A DNA stretch of 64,000 nt from Marinobacter maroccanus. Its GTDB lineage: Bacteria; Pseudomonadota; Gammaproteobacteria; Pseudomonadales; Oleiphilaceae. Made by a program: the position numbers and the translations under genes. Shown here in pieces: positions 37,648 to 46,637 of the stretch (positions within the stretch are counted from its first letter, which is position 1; every line of letters starts with the position of its first letter). The DNA lies in NCBI RefSeq assembly GCF_002933275.1, contig NZ_PSSX01000002.1, positions 248,001 through 312,000 on the forward strand, given 5' to 3'. The notes beneath the pieces are model-generated. The model was not told where the DNA came from. It made no database searches and saw only the letters and a program-made list of their open reading frames with translations.

Positions 37648-38388
37648 TCAACTTTTGGGTTTCGGGCTGTTTTCCGCCTTGCCGGGCACTGGCTCCTCAA
37701 ACACCTTCCCTGCCCTCAACGCTTCCAGAGCCGTGGAGCAGAACTCCCGGCGGTAAAGGACGATCACCACCAGGGTGGATGCCGCCATGAAAACGATCGG
37801 ATGGATAAACCAGCCTACCACGGCAAGTGCGTAATAGTAGGATCGCAGCCCAAGGTTAAAGGCATCGCCCGCGAGATTACAGATATTGCCGGCACTACGG
37901 GCAAACGCCTCCCGCCCTGCCGGGCTGGTTTTGGTATCGTCCGGTGGCGGGGCGCTGCCCACCATCACCGACACAAAATTGTACATCCGCATGGACCAGG
38001 TGAATTTGAAGAAGGCGTAGATAAATACGACCAACAGAACGACCATGCGCAGTTCCCAGACTTCCCGGGTGGGTAATGTGCCAAATGGCATGGTGCTGAA
38101 CACTTCCATCACCTCCTGGGTATAGCCAAGAGCGGTGATAATACCCGCCAGAATCAGCAGGCAACTGGAGGCGAAAAAGGCGCCGTTCCGCTCCAGGTTG
38201 CCAACCACCGAGGCATCGGCAATCCGGTTTTCCCGGCGCAGCATTACGCGCATCCAGTCTTCCCGGTAAAGATCGAGCGTATTGGAGAGGCAGGGACGAT
38301 CTGCGGCTCGGCGTTTGGAGTATTCGGTGTAGCCGAGCCAGCAAACCAGGAACCAGAGCAAAGCGATTAATTCGAGTAGATTACCCAT
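37648..38388 (-). CDS. DUF599 family membrane protein
   Basis: A 246-residue inner-membrane protein with about four or five helices (ELIALLWFLVCWLGYTEYS at the start, SSCLLILAGIITALGYT, VVLLVVFIYAFFKFTWSMRMYNF, VVGWFIHPIVFMAASTLVVIVLY). The W-x-x-Y-x-x-Y-S and F-F-A-S-S motifs and the R-x-Y-N-F segment mark the DUF599 family. The start at 38388 gives the family-typical MGNLLELIALLWF; a longer open frame to 38502 is rejected. Function is unknown. It is the first gene of the likely operon with the two thioesterases. Confidence 0.85.
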   Translation of the reverse strand: MGNLLELIALLWFLVCWLGYTEYSKRRAADRPCLSNTLDLYREDWMRVMLRRENRIADASVVGNLERNGAFFASSCLLILAGIITALGYTQEVMEVFSTMPFGTLPTREVWELRMVVLLVVFIYAFFKFTWSMRMYNFVSVMVGSAPPPDDTKTSPAGREAFARSAGNICNLAGDAFNLGLRSYYYALAVVGWFIHPIVFMAASTLVVIVLYRREFCSTALEALRAGKVFEEPVPGKAENSPKPKS

Positions 38389-38587
38389 GGGTTGCCTTAG
38401 GTTCGAAATTGGCGAAACAGTGCGGGAACAGGGGCTTATGATACGCCAAGGGTCTGCTCGCCACCACCGCTGAACAGGGTGAGGTAATCCACCCGGGGGC
38501 AATCATGTGCTATAAACTGGCCATTCAGGAATCGGGCAAAGTTTTATGGCAGTGCCCGACATCGCATTATCGAAAAGGGAGCTCATT

Positions 38588-39865
38588 GTGAACCTGTCTG
38601 CTATTAAAACCAGCGTCGTTGCTCTTGCCCTTGCGGTGACGCTCAGTGGCTGCTCGGTCAATCCGGTTACCGGGGAAAAGCAGCTTTCGCTGATCGGGGA
38701 AAGTCAGGAACTCGCCATGGGCGCGGAGCAATACGTGCCCACCCAACAAACCCAGGGCGGCCGGTTTTATGTGGACCCGGAACTGACGCTTTATGTGAGC
38801 GAGGTTGGCCAGAAAATGGCGGAGGTCAGTGACAGGCCGGATCTGCCCTATGAGTTCGTGGTCCTTAACAGCAGCGTACCGAATGCCTGGGCCCTGCCCG
38901 GGGGCAAGATTGCGATCAACCGCGGGCTGTTGACAGAACTTGAAGACGAAGCCCAGCTGGCATCCGTTCTTGGCCATGAGATTGTTCATGCCGCCGCCAG
39001 ACACAGTGTCCAGCGCATGCAGCAGGGAATGCTGATCAGTGCCGGTGTTGCCGGCCTCGGTTTTGCCCTGTCGGATAACGAGTGGGCCGGGCTGATCATG
39101 GGTGGCGCTGCACTGGGAGCCCAGCTCGCGCTGGCGCAGTATAGCCAAGGCGATGAACTGGAATCAGACCACTACGGCATTCTCTACATGAAAGAGGCGG
39201 GCTACGACCCCCAGGCGGCTGTGGAGCTGCAGGAGCTCTTTCTGAAACTCTCTGAGGGCCGTCAGTCCAGTTTCATTGATGGCCTGTTCGCAACCCACCC
39301 GCCCTCGGCAAAACGGGTTCAGGAGAACCGCGAACTGGTTAAGAAAGTTGGTGCCGGCGGCTATCGTGGCGAGGATGTCTACAAGCGAAAGATGGCCAAA
39401 CTCCGTTCGCTGCAGCCCGCTTATGATGCCCATGACACAGCGATGAAACTGGCCTCCAAAGGTGAGATGAAGCCGGCTTTGGAAAAGGTCAACGAGGCGA
39501 TACGACTGCTCCCCCGGGAAGCCATGTTCTATGCTCTGCGCGGCCGCATCTATCAGGAGCAAAAGGAAGCCGAGAAAGCCGCTGCCGACTTTGAAAAGGC
39601 GGTGGAGCTCTATCCCGAGATGTTCAAATATCGTCTGTACAATGGCCTGAATGCTCTGAGACTCAACAATCTGGACAAGGCGAGGGAAAACCTCACCAAA
39701 GCCAATGAAACGGTGCCCACCTCCATTGCGTTTCTACGCCTCGGCGACGTTGCAGTGAAGCAGAACAATCGAAATGAGGCTATTGCCTATTACAGCAAGG
39801 CCGCCGAAGCCGGAGGGGACGTTGCCGAGGAGGCCAAACGTAAACTGGCGGCGCTCACGCAATAA
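38588..39865 (+). CDS. Lipoprotein M48 family metalloprotease with TPR repeats
   Basis: A 425-residue periplasmic lipoprotein protease. The GTG at 38588 has AGGGAG 6 nt upstream and gives a signal with the lipobox L-S-G-C22 (VALALAVTLSGC); an ATG at 38546 would add 14 residues. The Zn site is H130-E-I-V-H134 (G-H-E-I-V-H-A-A-A-R-H), with the third ligand probably Glu in G-D-E-L-E-S-D-H-Y-G. From about residue 285 there are three or more TPR units (KPALEKVNEAIRLLP, KAAADFEKAVELYPE, AYYSKAAEAGG). This order matches BepA/YfgC-like outer-membrane quality-control proteases, although those lack a lipid anchor. It probably degrades misassembled outer-membrane proteins. A strong terminator follows. 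Confidence 0.88.
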   Translation: MNLSAIKTSVVALALAVTLSGCSVNPVTGEKQLSLIGESQELAMGAEQYVPTQQTQGGRFYVDPELTLYVSEVGQKMAEVSDRPDLPYEFVVLNSSVPNAWALPGGKIAINRGLLTELEDEAQLASVLGHEIVHAAARHSVQRMQQGMLISAGVAGLGFALSDNEWAGLIMGGAALGAQLALAQYSQGDELESDHYGILYMKEAGYDPQAAVELQELFLKLSEGRQSSFIDGLFATHPPSAKRVQENRELVKKVGAGGYRGEDVYKRKMAKLRSLQPAYDAHDTAMKLASKGEMKPALEKVNEAIRLLPREAMFYALRGRIYQEQKEAEKAAADFEKAVELYPEMFKYRLYNGLNALRLNNLDKARENLTKANETVPTSIAFLRLGDVAVKQNNRNEAIAYYSKAAEAGGDVAEEAKRKLAALTQ

Positions 39866-39888
39866 CTGTCCCCTGAATCGTTGACTTG

Positions 39889-39923
39889 AAAAGGCCGGAG
39901 TCCTGAGGGATTCCGGCCTTTTT
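39889..39923 (+). terminator. Rho-independent terminator of the M48 protease gene
   Basis: AAAAGGCCGGA (39889-39899) pairs exactly with TCCGGCCTTTT, followed by T's to 39923. The loop is 12 nt (GTCCTGAGGGAT). The U-tract makes this the clearest intrinsic terminator in the window. Confidence 0.9.
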
Positions 39924-39963
39924 GTTGCTAGAGATCAAGATTGCCGGGCTGACGCGCAACTTC

Positions 39964-40015
39964 TGTCATCAGCTCCATTGACTTTTAGAGCAATAACTCT
40001 AAAAATCAGATGACA
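39964..40015. promoter_or_regulatory. Nested inverted repeats upstream of SCP2/alcohol dehydrogenase operon
   Basis: TTTTAGAG (39983-39990), 6-nt spacer, CTCTAAAA (39997-40004) is a perfect 8-bp palindromic site. It is framed by TGTCATC (39964-39970) and GATGACA (40009-40015), also exact reverse complements. It ends 14 bp before the start of the operon, an ideal place for an operator. Confidence 0.5.
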
Positions 40016-40029
40016 TCAACAATCATTGG

Positions 40030-40584
40030 ATGACGGACATGTTAGCGAAACGTATCCAGCCCATGGTTTTCCAGGCGCGTCGCTTGTATGTGGAACTGAT
40101 GTTCCAGGTAATGGGGCGAGCCCTGCAGGCCGTGAGTGAAGTGGACGAAAAGGTTCAGAACGAAGCCAGGGCTCTGCCTGATGGCTTTCTGTTTGAAATG
40201 ATGGTGATGCCAAACGGCTCAAAGCTGATTGTCGAGCACACCGGCCAGGGACGTTTCCGTTACCACGATGACCAGGCTCCACGCCCGGTCGACCTGTCGA
40301 TTCAGTTCAAACACATTGCTCATGCATTTCTGGTGCTGTCTTTCCAGGAAAAAACCTCGGTTGCATTCGCCAATGACCGCATGCTGGTCGATGGCGACAT
40401 CAGCTATGCGGTGCGGATGACCCGGGTGCTGAATCGGCTTGAGTCCTTCATTCTGCCAAAACTGATTGCCGAGCGGGCGGTCAAGGAATACCCGGCCGAC
40501 CTGCACCTCCCGGAAAAACTGATCAGCGCTGCGCGTATTTACCTGAAAGTTGCCACCAATTTCGTCGAGACAGTGAGAGCGTGA
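40030..40584 (+). CDS. SCP2-like lipid-binding domain protein
   Basis: A 184-residue protein of the SCP2 sterol/lipid-carrier type by overall pattern: an N-terminal helix, G-F-L-F-E-M-M-V-M-P-N-G-S-K-L-I-V-E-H, then V-D-L-S-I-Q-F-K-H-I-A-H-A-F-L-V-L-S-F-Q-E-K-T and F-A-N-D-R-M-L-V-D-G-D-I-S-Y. The I-x-F-K and G-D-I core fits the family, but this is my judgement without a profile search. It probably binds a hydrophobic ligand in the cytoplasm. Its stop overlaps the start of the alcohol dehydrogenase gene (TGATG), so they are translationally coupled and the lipid may be the enzyme's substrate or product. Confidence 0.7.
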   Translation: MTDMLAKRIQPMVFQARRLYVELMFQVMGRALQAVSEVDEKVQNEARALPDGFLFEMMVMPNGSKLIVEHTGQGRFRYHDDQAPRPVDLSIQFKHIAHAFLVLSFQEKTSVAFANDRMLVDGDISYAVRMTRVLNRLESFILPKLIAERAVKEYPADLHLPEKLISAARIYLKVATNFVETVRA

Positions 40585-41771
40585 TGACCAATAAATACTA
40601 TGAGTTCTTCTGCCCGGTAAAAGTCATTGCCGGCAAGGCCGCACTGGAACATATTCCCTATGAGCTCACCGGGATGGCGGCCAAGCGGCCGATGATCGTC
40701 ACCGACAAGGGCGTTCGTGCGGCCGGCCTGCTGGAACCCGTTATCGCGGCTTGTGAGGAAAGCGGACTGGAGATCACCTCCATCTATGATGATGTTCCGC
40801 CAGACTCATCCACCACCGTGGTGCGGGATATCGCCGGTATCTATCGCCAGGAGAAGTGCGATTCCATCATCGCCGTCGGCGGCGGTTCGGCAATTGATAC
40901 CGGCAAGGCCGTCAACATCTTGGTTTCCGAGGGTGGTGACGATATTGCCAAATACAGCGGTGCCGGCGTGCTCAAGCACCCCTTGAAGCCGTTTTTCGTT
41001 GTGCCGACAACGGCCGGCACCGGCTCCGAAGTTACCTCTGTTGCCGTGATTACCGATGAGGCCAAGGGCGTCAAGCTCCCCTTTACGTCACCGTTCCTGC
41101 TTCCGAACGCGGCCATTATTGACCCGCGCATGACCCTCACCCTGCCGCCCCACATCACCGCGGCAACAGCGATGGACGCCATGACCCATGCAACGGAAGC
41201 CTTTACCTGCATGGCCAAGAACCCGCTGAGCGATGCCTACGCCACGTCGGCGATCAAAAAGATCAGCCACTCACTTCTCCACGTTATGGACAACCCGAAA
41301 GACAGTGACGGCCGGTTGGACCTGGCCCAGGCGTCGACCATGGCCGGCATTGCCTTCTCAAATTCCATGGTAGGTCTGGTGCACGCGCTCGGGCACGCCA
41401 CCGGCGCTATCTGCCACCTGCCCCATGGCCTGTGTATGAGCCTGTACCTGCCCTACGTGCTGGAATACAACCTGGAGACCATCCGGGACCCCCTGGGCGA
41501 GTTGCTGCTGTATCTGGAAGGCCCGGAAGTATTCGCAGCGACGCCAGCGGGCCGAAGGGCCGAGGCCAGCATTTCTGCTATTCGCAAGCTGCGGGACGCC
41601 CTGTACAAGCGATGCCAACTGCCACGGACTCTGAAAGAAACCGGCAAGGTAACCGAAGACCAGTTGGACCACATCGCCGAAATGGCGCTGGATGATGGCT
41701 CCATCATGTTCAATCCGAAGGAAGTCACCCTTGAAGATGCCCGCGCCGTCCTGCGACGTGCCTGGGCCTGA
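40584..41771 (+). CDS. Iron-containing alcohol dehydrogenase
   Basis: A 395-residue group III alcohol dehydrogenase. The dinucleotide loop is in A-V-G-G-G-S-A-I-D-T-G-K-A (near residue 100), followed by P-T-T-A-G-T-G-S-E-V-T and the metal ligands: Asp in M-D-A-M-T-H-A-T-E-A (near 200), and His in H-A-L-G-H-A-T-G-A-I-C-H-L-P-H-G. All four metal-binding residues appear present. It oxidises primary or secondary alcohols with NAD(P)+. The ATG at 40584 shares its A with the preceding stop; the overlapping GTG at 40581 is an alternative. Operon with the SCP2-like protein suggests a medium- or long-chain alcohol. A weak C-rich hairpin follows. Confidence 0.93.
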   Translation: MTNKYYEFFCPVKVIAGKAALEHIPYELTGMAAKRPMIVTDKGVRAAGLLEPVIAACEESGLEITSIYDDVPPDSSTTVVRDIAGIYRQEKCDSIIAVGGGSAIDTGKAVNILVSEGGDDIAKYSGAGVLKHPLKPFFVVPTTAGTGSEVTSVAVITDEAKGVKLPFTSPFLLPNAAIIDPRMTLTLPPHITAATAMDAMTHATEAFTCMAKNPLSDAYATSAIKKISHSLLHVMDNPKDSDGRLDLAQASTMAGIAFSNSMVGLVHALGHATGAICHLPHGLCMSLYLPYVLEYNLETIRDPLGELLLYLEGPEVFAATPAGRRAEASISAIRKLRDALYKRCQLPRTLKETGKVTEDQLDHIAEMALDDGSIMFNPKEVTLEDARAVLRRAWA

Positions 41772-41940
41772 TCTGTCATGCAGGGGCCTCGCCAGGGGCC
41801 CTCTGCTCGGGTGGTCTGAAGATAGAAATCAAATCATTGAAATTAACAAAGGAACAGAGGACAATTAAGATCTTCTGGCAGGGATGATAGCCGGGTTCGT
41901 TTTTCACCTACAGTACCGTTCCGTAGAGAGCCCCTTCCGC

Positions 41941-42723
41941 ATGCAAAACCGACTTTCCTGCCGTTTATCTGCCACTCTGGGCACCCTCCTATTTGCTCTG
42001 GTGACACTTTCGCCCTCTGCATTTGCTTCTCAAGAAATCTCTCAGGAAAAGCAGGTTTTCCGTTTCAATGTTTCTCCAAACGGTTACCCGCCTTACCTAA
42101 TCGTGCATCAGAACCAACCCTCAGGAATCATGTGGGATGTGGTGTCCGTGGTTGCCCGCCGCCTTGGCTACACGGTAATCGCGGAGCAGATACCGCGAAA
42201 ACGGGTTGATCAGATGCTGCTTGAGGGGTACATCGACGGAACGCCGAGGGCCCGGGAGTGGGCCGACGATCCGGAGCAATTCCTGTTTACCGACCCGGTG
42301 GTGGACATTGAAGAGGTGTTTTTCGTTCCAGCGCAATCGGGCTTCTCGTACGAGAGCCCCGATGATCTGGTTTCAAAAACCATCGTCACTCATCTTGGCT
42401 ACCGATACCCATTGCTCGAGCCCTACTTCGAAGAAGGTCGGATTCGCCGCTTTGATGTTTCCCGGGACAAAGACATGTTCACCTTCGTACTGCATGGCGA
42501 CCGGTTCGACGCCGCTGTCGCCGACCGGCTCGTCGGCAAATGGATCCTCAGGAACGAGGGGCTGAGACAGCACTTCGACATAACCCGCGAGAGCATCAGT
42601 AATTACGGATTCAGGCTGATGCTACGGAAGGACTGGCATTCTTTTGCCAATAGATTCAATGAAGAATTGGCGAAGATGAAGGAGAATGGCGAACTCGACG
42701 CCATTCTCGCCAATTACCGATAG
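41941..42723 (+). CDS. Transporter substrate-binding domain protein (family 3)
   Basis: A 260-residue secreted protein with a signal peptide (LGTLLFALVTLSPSAFASQ) after the ATG at 41941; a longer open frame to 41884 is rejected. The mature part fits family 3 solute-binding proteins: V-S-P-N-G-Y-P-P-Y-L-I-V, I-M-W-D-V-V-S-V-V-A-R-R-L-G-Y, D-G-T-P-R-A-R-E-W, then lobe 2 with A-V-A-D-R-L-V-G. No permease or ATPase is nearby, and many such orphan proteins act as sensors or partners of other systems. The ligand is unknown. Confidence 0.8.
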   Translation: MQNRLSCRLSATLGTLLFALVTLSPSAFASQEISQEKQVFRFNVSPNGYPPYLIVHQNQPSGIMWDVVSVVARRLGYTVIAEQIPRKRVDQMLLEGYIDGTPRAREWADDPEQFLFTDPVVDIEEVFFVPAQSGFSYESPDDLVSKTIVTHLGYRYPLLEPYFEEGRIRRFDVSRDKDMFTFVLHGDRFDAAVADRLVGKWILRNEGLRQHFDITRESISNYGFRLMLRKDWHSFANRFNEELAKMKENGELDAILANYR

Positions 42724-42732
42724 TCTCCGCCG

Positions 42733-45219
42733 TTACTCCAGACGCCTGAGCAACAGCATCGGCGACACGCTCAGAACCGGACGGAGCTGCCAGCGGCCAA
42801 ACAGGGCCAGGACGACAGCGCTTATCAGCGGGATAGGCAATACCACGTGCCAGTGCCATTGGAACGCCCCCTCGAACATCCGGAACTGAAGTGCCCAGAC
42901 TGCCGCCTCGGCGGCAACCACGCCCAGTAAACCCGCAAAACCGCCCAGCAATGCGAACTCGAGCATGGTGCTTCGCACCAGCAAACTCTGCCGTCCGCCG
43001 AGTGTTCGCAGCAACGCGCCTTCCCTCTGACGGTCGCGTAGCGTGGCACTGACCACCGCTGCCATCACCACAAGTGCAGCGGCAAGAATCAGCGCGAGAA
43101 TTGCTTCAATCGCCTGGGTTACCTGCCGGACGATTTCCTGGATTCGCTCGATAATGTGGTCGATTTCCAGTACCGATACGGTCGGGAACTGCCGGGAAAA
43201 TTCATTCAATGCATCCTTCCTGTCCTTGGGCAGGTAAAAGCTGGTAATCCATGTTGCAGGCATGTCCGTCAGGCCGCCCTCGGGCGGAAAGGCCATGTAG
43301 AAGTTGGGCTTCATGCTGTCCCACTGAACCGTGCGGATGCTGGTGACAGTTTCCGTCACCTTCTCGGAGCCGATGGTGAAGGTGAGCTCATCGCCGAGTG
43401 ACAGGCCAAGCTGCCCGGCCAGTTCAGCTTCCACCGAGACACCCTCTTTCTGGTTCTCGCCGAACCAGGTGCCTTCAATAATCTCGTTATCTTCAGGCAA
43501 GGCCGACATCCAGGTCAGGTTCAGTTCACGATTGAGCGCGTTTACATTTTCGTCTTTACTGACCGCCTGCTTGACGGGCTGACCGTTGAGTTCAGTGAGG
43601 CGCCCGCGAACCATCGGGTAAAGCTTGTCCAGCGGCTGGCCACGCTCCTGCCAGAACGCATCCACTTCCTCTACCGCTTCCGGCGCGATGTTGATCAGGA
43701 AATGATTGGGAGCATCATCGGGCAACTGAGCCTGCCAGTCCGCCAGCAGTGACGTCCGCACCAGTATCAGTGTGGCGGCCAGCATCAGCGTCATCGCAAA
43801 TACGGCGATCTGGGACAGACTGGCCCGGCGATGCCGGTACAGGCCAACCAGGGCAAGTCGCCAGGAGTTGCCGCCTCCACGGACCTTGCGCAGGGTCGCC
43901 ACCATCTGCCAGCCCACCAGGCCCAGCGCGCCAATCAGCAGGGCAAGACCACCGAGCAGGGAAACAACAAGGGCCAGTTCTCCGGCGTACATCCAGACCA
44001 GCCCGAAGACCGCCACAATGGCGATCACGATATCCGGCAGGGCCTCACGCCCGGTTTCACCAGGCTGGCTGCGCAATACACGCATGGCCGGAACATTCCG
44101 AAGCCGACGCACCGGCGGATAGGCAAAGGCAAACAGGGAAACCAGGGCCGTCAACAGCGCAGGCACCAGAGCGGCAGGGTCAAGCTGGAAGTCGACGGGA
44201 CGCTCCAGTACCTCGCTGAGCATACGAATCAGCAACCAGTAAAGCGGTATGGCCACCAGCAGGCCACCGACGATACCGGTAACGCCCCAGAGTGCCAGAC
44301 GCCTCAGATACAGGCCGCGGATACCGGCACCACTCAGACCCAGGGTTTTCAGAAGTGCTACTGTATCGCGCTGGGACATGGCGTATTGCCTACTGGCCAC
44401 AGCCACCGCCACAGCAGCCAGCAGGACCGCAAGACTGCCGCCCAGCAGCAGGAATCGTTCGGCACGCTCCAGGGAACGGGAGAAGGTTTCACCATCCCGC
44501 ACCCCTTCCCACTCATGACTGGGCTCCAACCGGGGCTGCAGCCATTGATAGTAAGATTCCAGAGAAGCTTCAGCGCCGGCGAACAGATAGACGTACTCAA
44601 CCCGGCTGCCCTCCTGAATGACCCCGGTGGCTGAGACATCGTCCACGTGCATCATCACCCTGGGCGCCAGAGCCGAAAGCCGGAAACCACCATCGGGCTC
44701 GCGAATGAGGAGGCCGGAGACCGTGAGGTTCAGATTCCCGACTTCCAGGGACTCGCCGATCTCGAGATCCAGAAGTCTGAGCAGGCGCGGGTTAATCCAG
44801 ACCTCTCCGGGCCGGGGGCCCTGACTCACCAGCTCCCTCGTTCCCGTTGGCTCCCGCTGTATCTCGATATCGCCCCGAAGCGGATATTCATTGCTGACGG
44901 CTTTCACCGACACCAGCTGGAAATTATCAGCGCCCAAAACCATCGTGGAAAATTCCACCATCCGGCCGGTTGCCAGCCCCTGATCAGTCGCCTCTTGCAG
45001 CCAGGAATCCGGAATCGGGCGACCATTCTCTGCTTCCAGCTGGCGATCTGCCGCCAGGAACGAGCTGGCTGAAGAAACCAGGGTGCGCTGCAGCTGGCTG
45101 GCAAACAGGGCGATGGTGGCAACCGTGGCAACGGCAATGATCAGGGCAGCCAGAACGACGCGAACATCTCGTTCCCGCCAGTCCCGGCGGACTGACATGA
45201 GTTTTTTTGCAGCAGCCAT
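42733..45219 (-). CDS. ybbP: FtsX-like ABC transporter permease, YbbP
   Basis: An 828-residue inner-membrane permease with an N-terminal helix (RVVLAALIIAVATVATIALF), MacB-like periplasmic domains and two FtsX blocks, ending in LRPVLSVSPMLLLRRLE. Its ATG overlaps the ATPase stop by 1 nt. It is encoded with ybbA and divergent from tesA, the same arrangement as in E. coli, which supports the name better than for the 5.4-kb homologue. It is predicted to move lipids or other hydrophobic molecules out of the inner membrane. Confidence 0.9.
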   Translation of the reverse strand: MAAAKKLMSVRRDWRERDVRVVLAALIIAVATVATIALFASQLQRTLVSSASSFLAADRQLEAENGRPIPDSWLQEATDQGLATGRMVEFSTMVLGADNFQLVSVKAVSNEYPLRGDIEIQREPTGTRELVSQGPRPGEVWINPRLLRLLDLEIGESLEVGNLNLTVSGLLIREPDGGFRLSALAPRVMMHVDDVSATGVIQEGSRVEYVYLFAGAEASLESYYQWLQPRLEPSHEWEGVRDGETFSRSLERAERFLLLGGSLAVLLAAVAVAVASRQYAMSQRDTVALLKTLGLSGAGIRGLYLRRLALWGVTGIVGGLLVAIPLYWLLIRMLSEVLERPVDFQLDPAALVPALLTALVSLFAFAYPPVRRLRNVPAMRVLRSQPGETGREALPDIVIAIVAVFGLVWMYAGELALVVSLLGGLALLIGALGLVGWQMVATLRKVRGGGNSWRLALVGLYRHRRASLSQIAVFAMTLMLAATLILVRTSLLADWQAQLPDDAPNHFLINIAPEAVEEVDAFWQERGQPLDKLYPMVRGRLTELNGQPVKQAVSKDENVNALNRELNLTWMSALPEDNEIIEGTWFGENQKEGVSVEAELAGQLGLSLGDELTFTIGSEKVTETVTSIRTVQWDSMKPNFYMAFPPEGGLTDMPATWITSFYLPKDRKDALNEFSRQFPTVSVLEIDHIIERIQEIVRQVTQAIEAILALILAAALVVMAAVVSATLRDRQREGALLRTLGGRQSLLVRSTMLEFALLGGFAGLLGVVAAEAAVWALQFRMFEGAFQWHWHVVLPIPLISAVVLALFGRWQLRPVLSVSPMLLLRRLE

Positions 45220-45947
45220 CAGTGCGCCATCTCCTCCGCCGCTTCTGGTTCGGTAAGAACGCCGGCCTCAATATGGAACTGCCGATTGCAGCGCGCAGCC
45301 AGATGTTCGTCGTGGGTGACCATCACCAGCGTCGTGCCCTGTTCCCGGTTCAGCGCCATCAGCAGATCGGAAACTGCCTGGCCGGTGCGGTTATCCAGGT
45401 TGCCGGTCGGCTCATCGGCGAACAGAATCAGCGGGTCAGACGCGAATGCCCGGGCAATAGCCACCCGCTGCTGCTCACCACCGGAGAGCTGCCTGGGTGT
45501 ATGGGTCAGTCGCTCGCCAAGCCCCACTCGTTCCAGTAGCTCACGGGCTCTCTTTTCCGGTGAAGCCATACCGGCAAGTTCCAGCGGCAGCATGACGTTT
45601 TCAAGCGCAGTGAGCGCCGGCAACAGCTGGAACGACTGGAATACAAACCCGACCCGGTGCGCCCGAAGCTTTGCCCGCTCGTCCTCGCTGAGTTTGCTGA
45701 TCACCGATCCGTCCAGCTCAACCGTACCCTCAGTAGGCGTATCAAGGCCCGCCAGTAAACCCAGGAGTGTGGTTTTGCCGGAACCGGAACGCCCGACAAT
45801 AGCTACGGACTCTCCCCGATTGATTTCGAGAGTGACCCCTTGCAAGATCGTGAGCGTATCGGTTTCAACACTGACGCGGTGAGTCAGGTTATCTACCCGT
45901 AACATTGGGCTCTGGCTATCCGGGTTAACATTGGTCATCTGGTTCAC
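45219..45947 (-). CDS. ybbA: ABC transporter ATP-binding protein YbbA
   Basis: A 242-residue ATPase. Walker A is G-R-S-G-S-G-K-T-T, the Q-loop is in VFQSFQLLPALTALENVMLPLE, the signature is L-S-G-G-E-Q-Q-R, Walker B is LIFADEPTGNLD and the switch His is in VMVTHDEHLA. The GTG at 45947 has GGGAG 6 nt upstream. It is cotranslated with ybbP. The tesA gene starts 53 bp away on the other strand, so the two promoters are back to back. Confidence 0.92.
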   Translation of the reverse strand: MNQMTNVNPDSQSPMLRVDNLTHRVSVETDTLTILQGVTLEINRGESVAIVGRSGSGKTTLLGLLAGLDTPTEGTVELDGSVISKLSEDERAKLRAHRVGFVFQSFQLLPALTALENVMLPLELAGMASPEKRARELLERVGLGERLTHTPRQLSGGEQQRVAIARAFASDPLILFADEPTGNLDNRTGQAVSDLLMALNREQGTTLVMVTHDEHLAARCNRQFHIEAGVLTEPEAAEEMAH

Positions 45948-46000
45948 GGAATCTCCCGATCCTGGGTCCTGAAAACGACTTAAAGGTGTATTGGTTGTCT

Positions 46001-46630
46001 ATGCATACGGCATTGGTGTACGTCAGATCAATTCTTTTTCTTGTAGTTACCCTGCTGGCCCTGCCGGTAGCGGCCAACCAGAGCACGCTGCTGATTGTAG
46101 GCGACAGCCTCAGTGCAGCCTATGGCGTACCCTCCGAAACCGCATGGGTGCAGCTGCTGCGTAACCGGCTGGAGAACAACGGGCTATCGGACTGGGAAGT
46201 GGTCAATGCCAGCATCAGTGGAGAAACGACCGATGGCGGTGCTCGCCGGCTGCCCGAACTGCTTGCGGAGAATGACCCCGAAGTGGTGATTATCGAATTG
46301 GGTGGCAACGATGGCCTTCGCGGCTTTCCGCCCAACGTGATCGAATCCAATCTCGCCTCCATGATCGAAAAGGTCCAGAGCTCGGGCGCCCGTGCTGTGC
46401 TGGTGGGCATGCAGATACCACCAAACTACGGACAGCGGTATACCGAAATGTTTGCTGACATTTACCCGAAGCTGTCAGACCGCTACGACACCGCTCTGGT
46501 TCCCTTTTTCCTGGACGGCATCTACAACCAGGACGGGCTGATGCAGGACGATGGCATTCATCCTACCGAGGAAGCCCAGGCCAAACTGCTGGAAAACGTC
46601 TGGCCTGTGCTCAAACCGATCCTGCAATAA
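46001..46630 (+). CDS. tesA: GDSL esterase / thioesterase I (TesA)
   Basis: A 209-residue secreted SGNH hydrolase with an N-terminal signal (YVRSILFLVVTLLALPVAAN). Block I is G-D-S-L-S-A-A-Y-G (nucleophile Ser), block III has E-L-G-G-N-D-G-L-R-G, and block V is D-G-I-H-P (Asp and His). This is the multifunctional lysophospholipase/arylesterase/thioesterase I of E. coli. A GTG at 45986 and a TTG at 45995 lie upstream in frame behind AAAGG, so the start is uncertain by up to five codons. It is divergent from the ybbAP export pair, as in E. coli; a functional link to lipid turnover is assumed, not shown. Confidence 0.9.
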   Translation: MHTALVYVRSILFLVVTLLALPVAANQSTLLIVGDSLSAAYGVPSETAWVQLLRNRLENNGLSDWEVVNASISGETTDGGARRLPELLAENDPEVVIIELGGNDGLRGFPPNVIESNLASMIEKVQSSGARAVLVGMQIPPNYGQRYTEMFADIYPKLSDRYDTALVPFFLDGIYNQDGLMQDDGIHPTEEAQAKLLENVWPVLKPILQ

Positions 46631-46637
46631 AGCCGGA

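Noticed and set aside
41781-41820. Terminator after the alcohol dehydrogenase (AGGGGCC ... GGGCCCT)
   Set aside because: The arms pair only six of seven and no T-run follows, so I did not call it.
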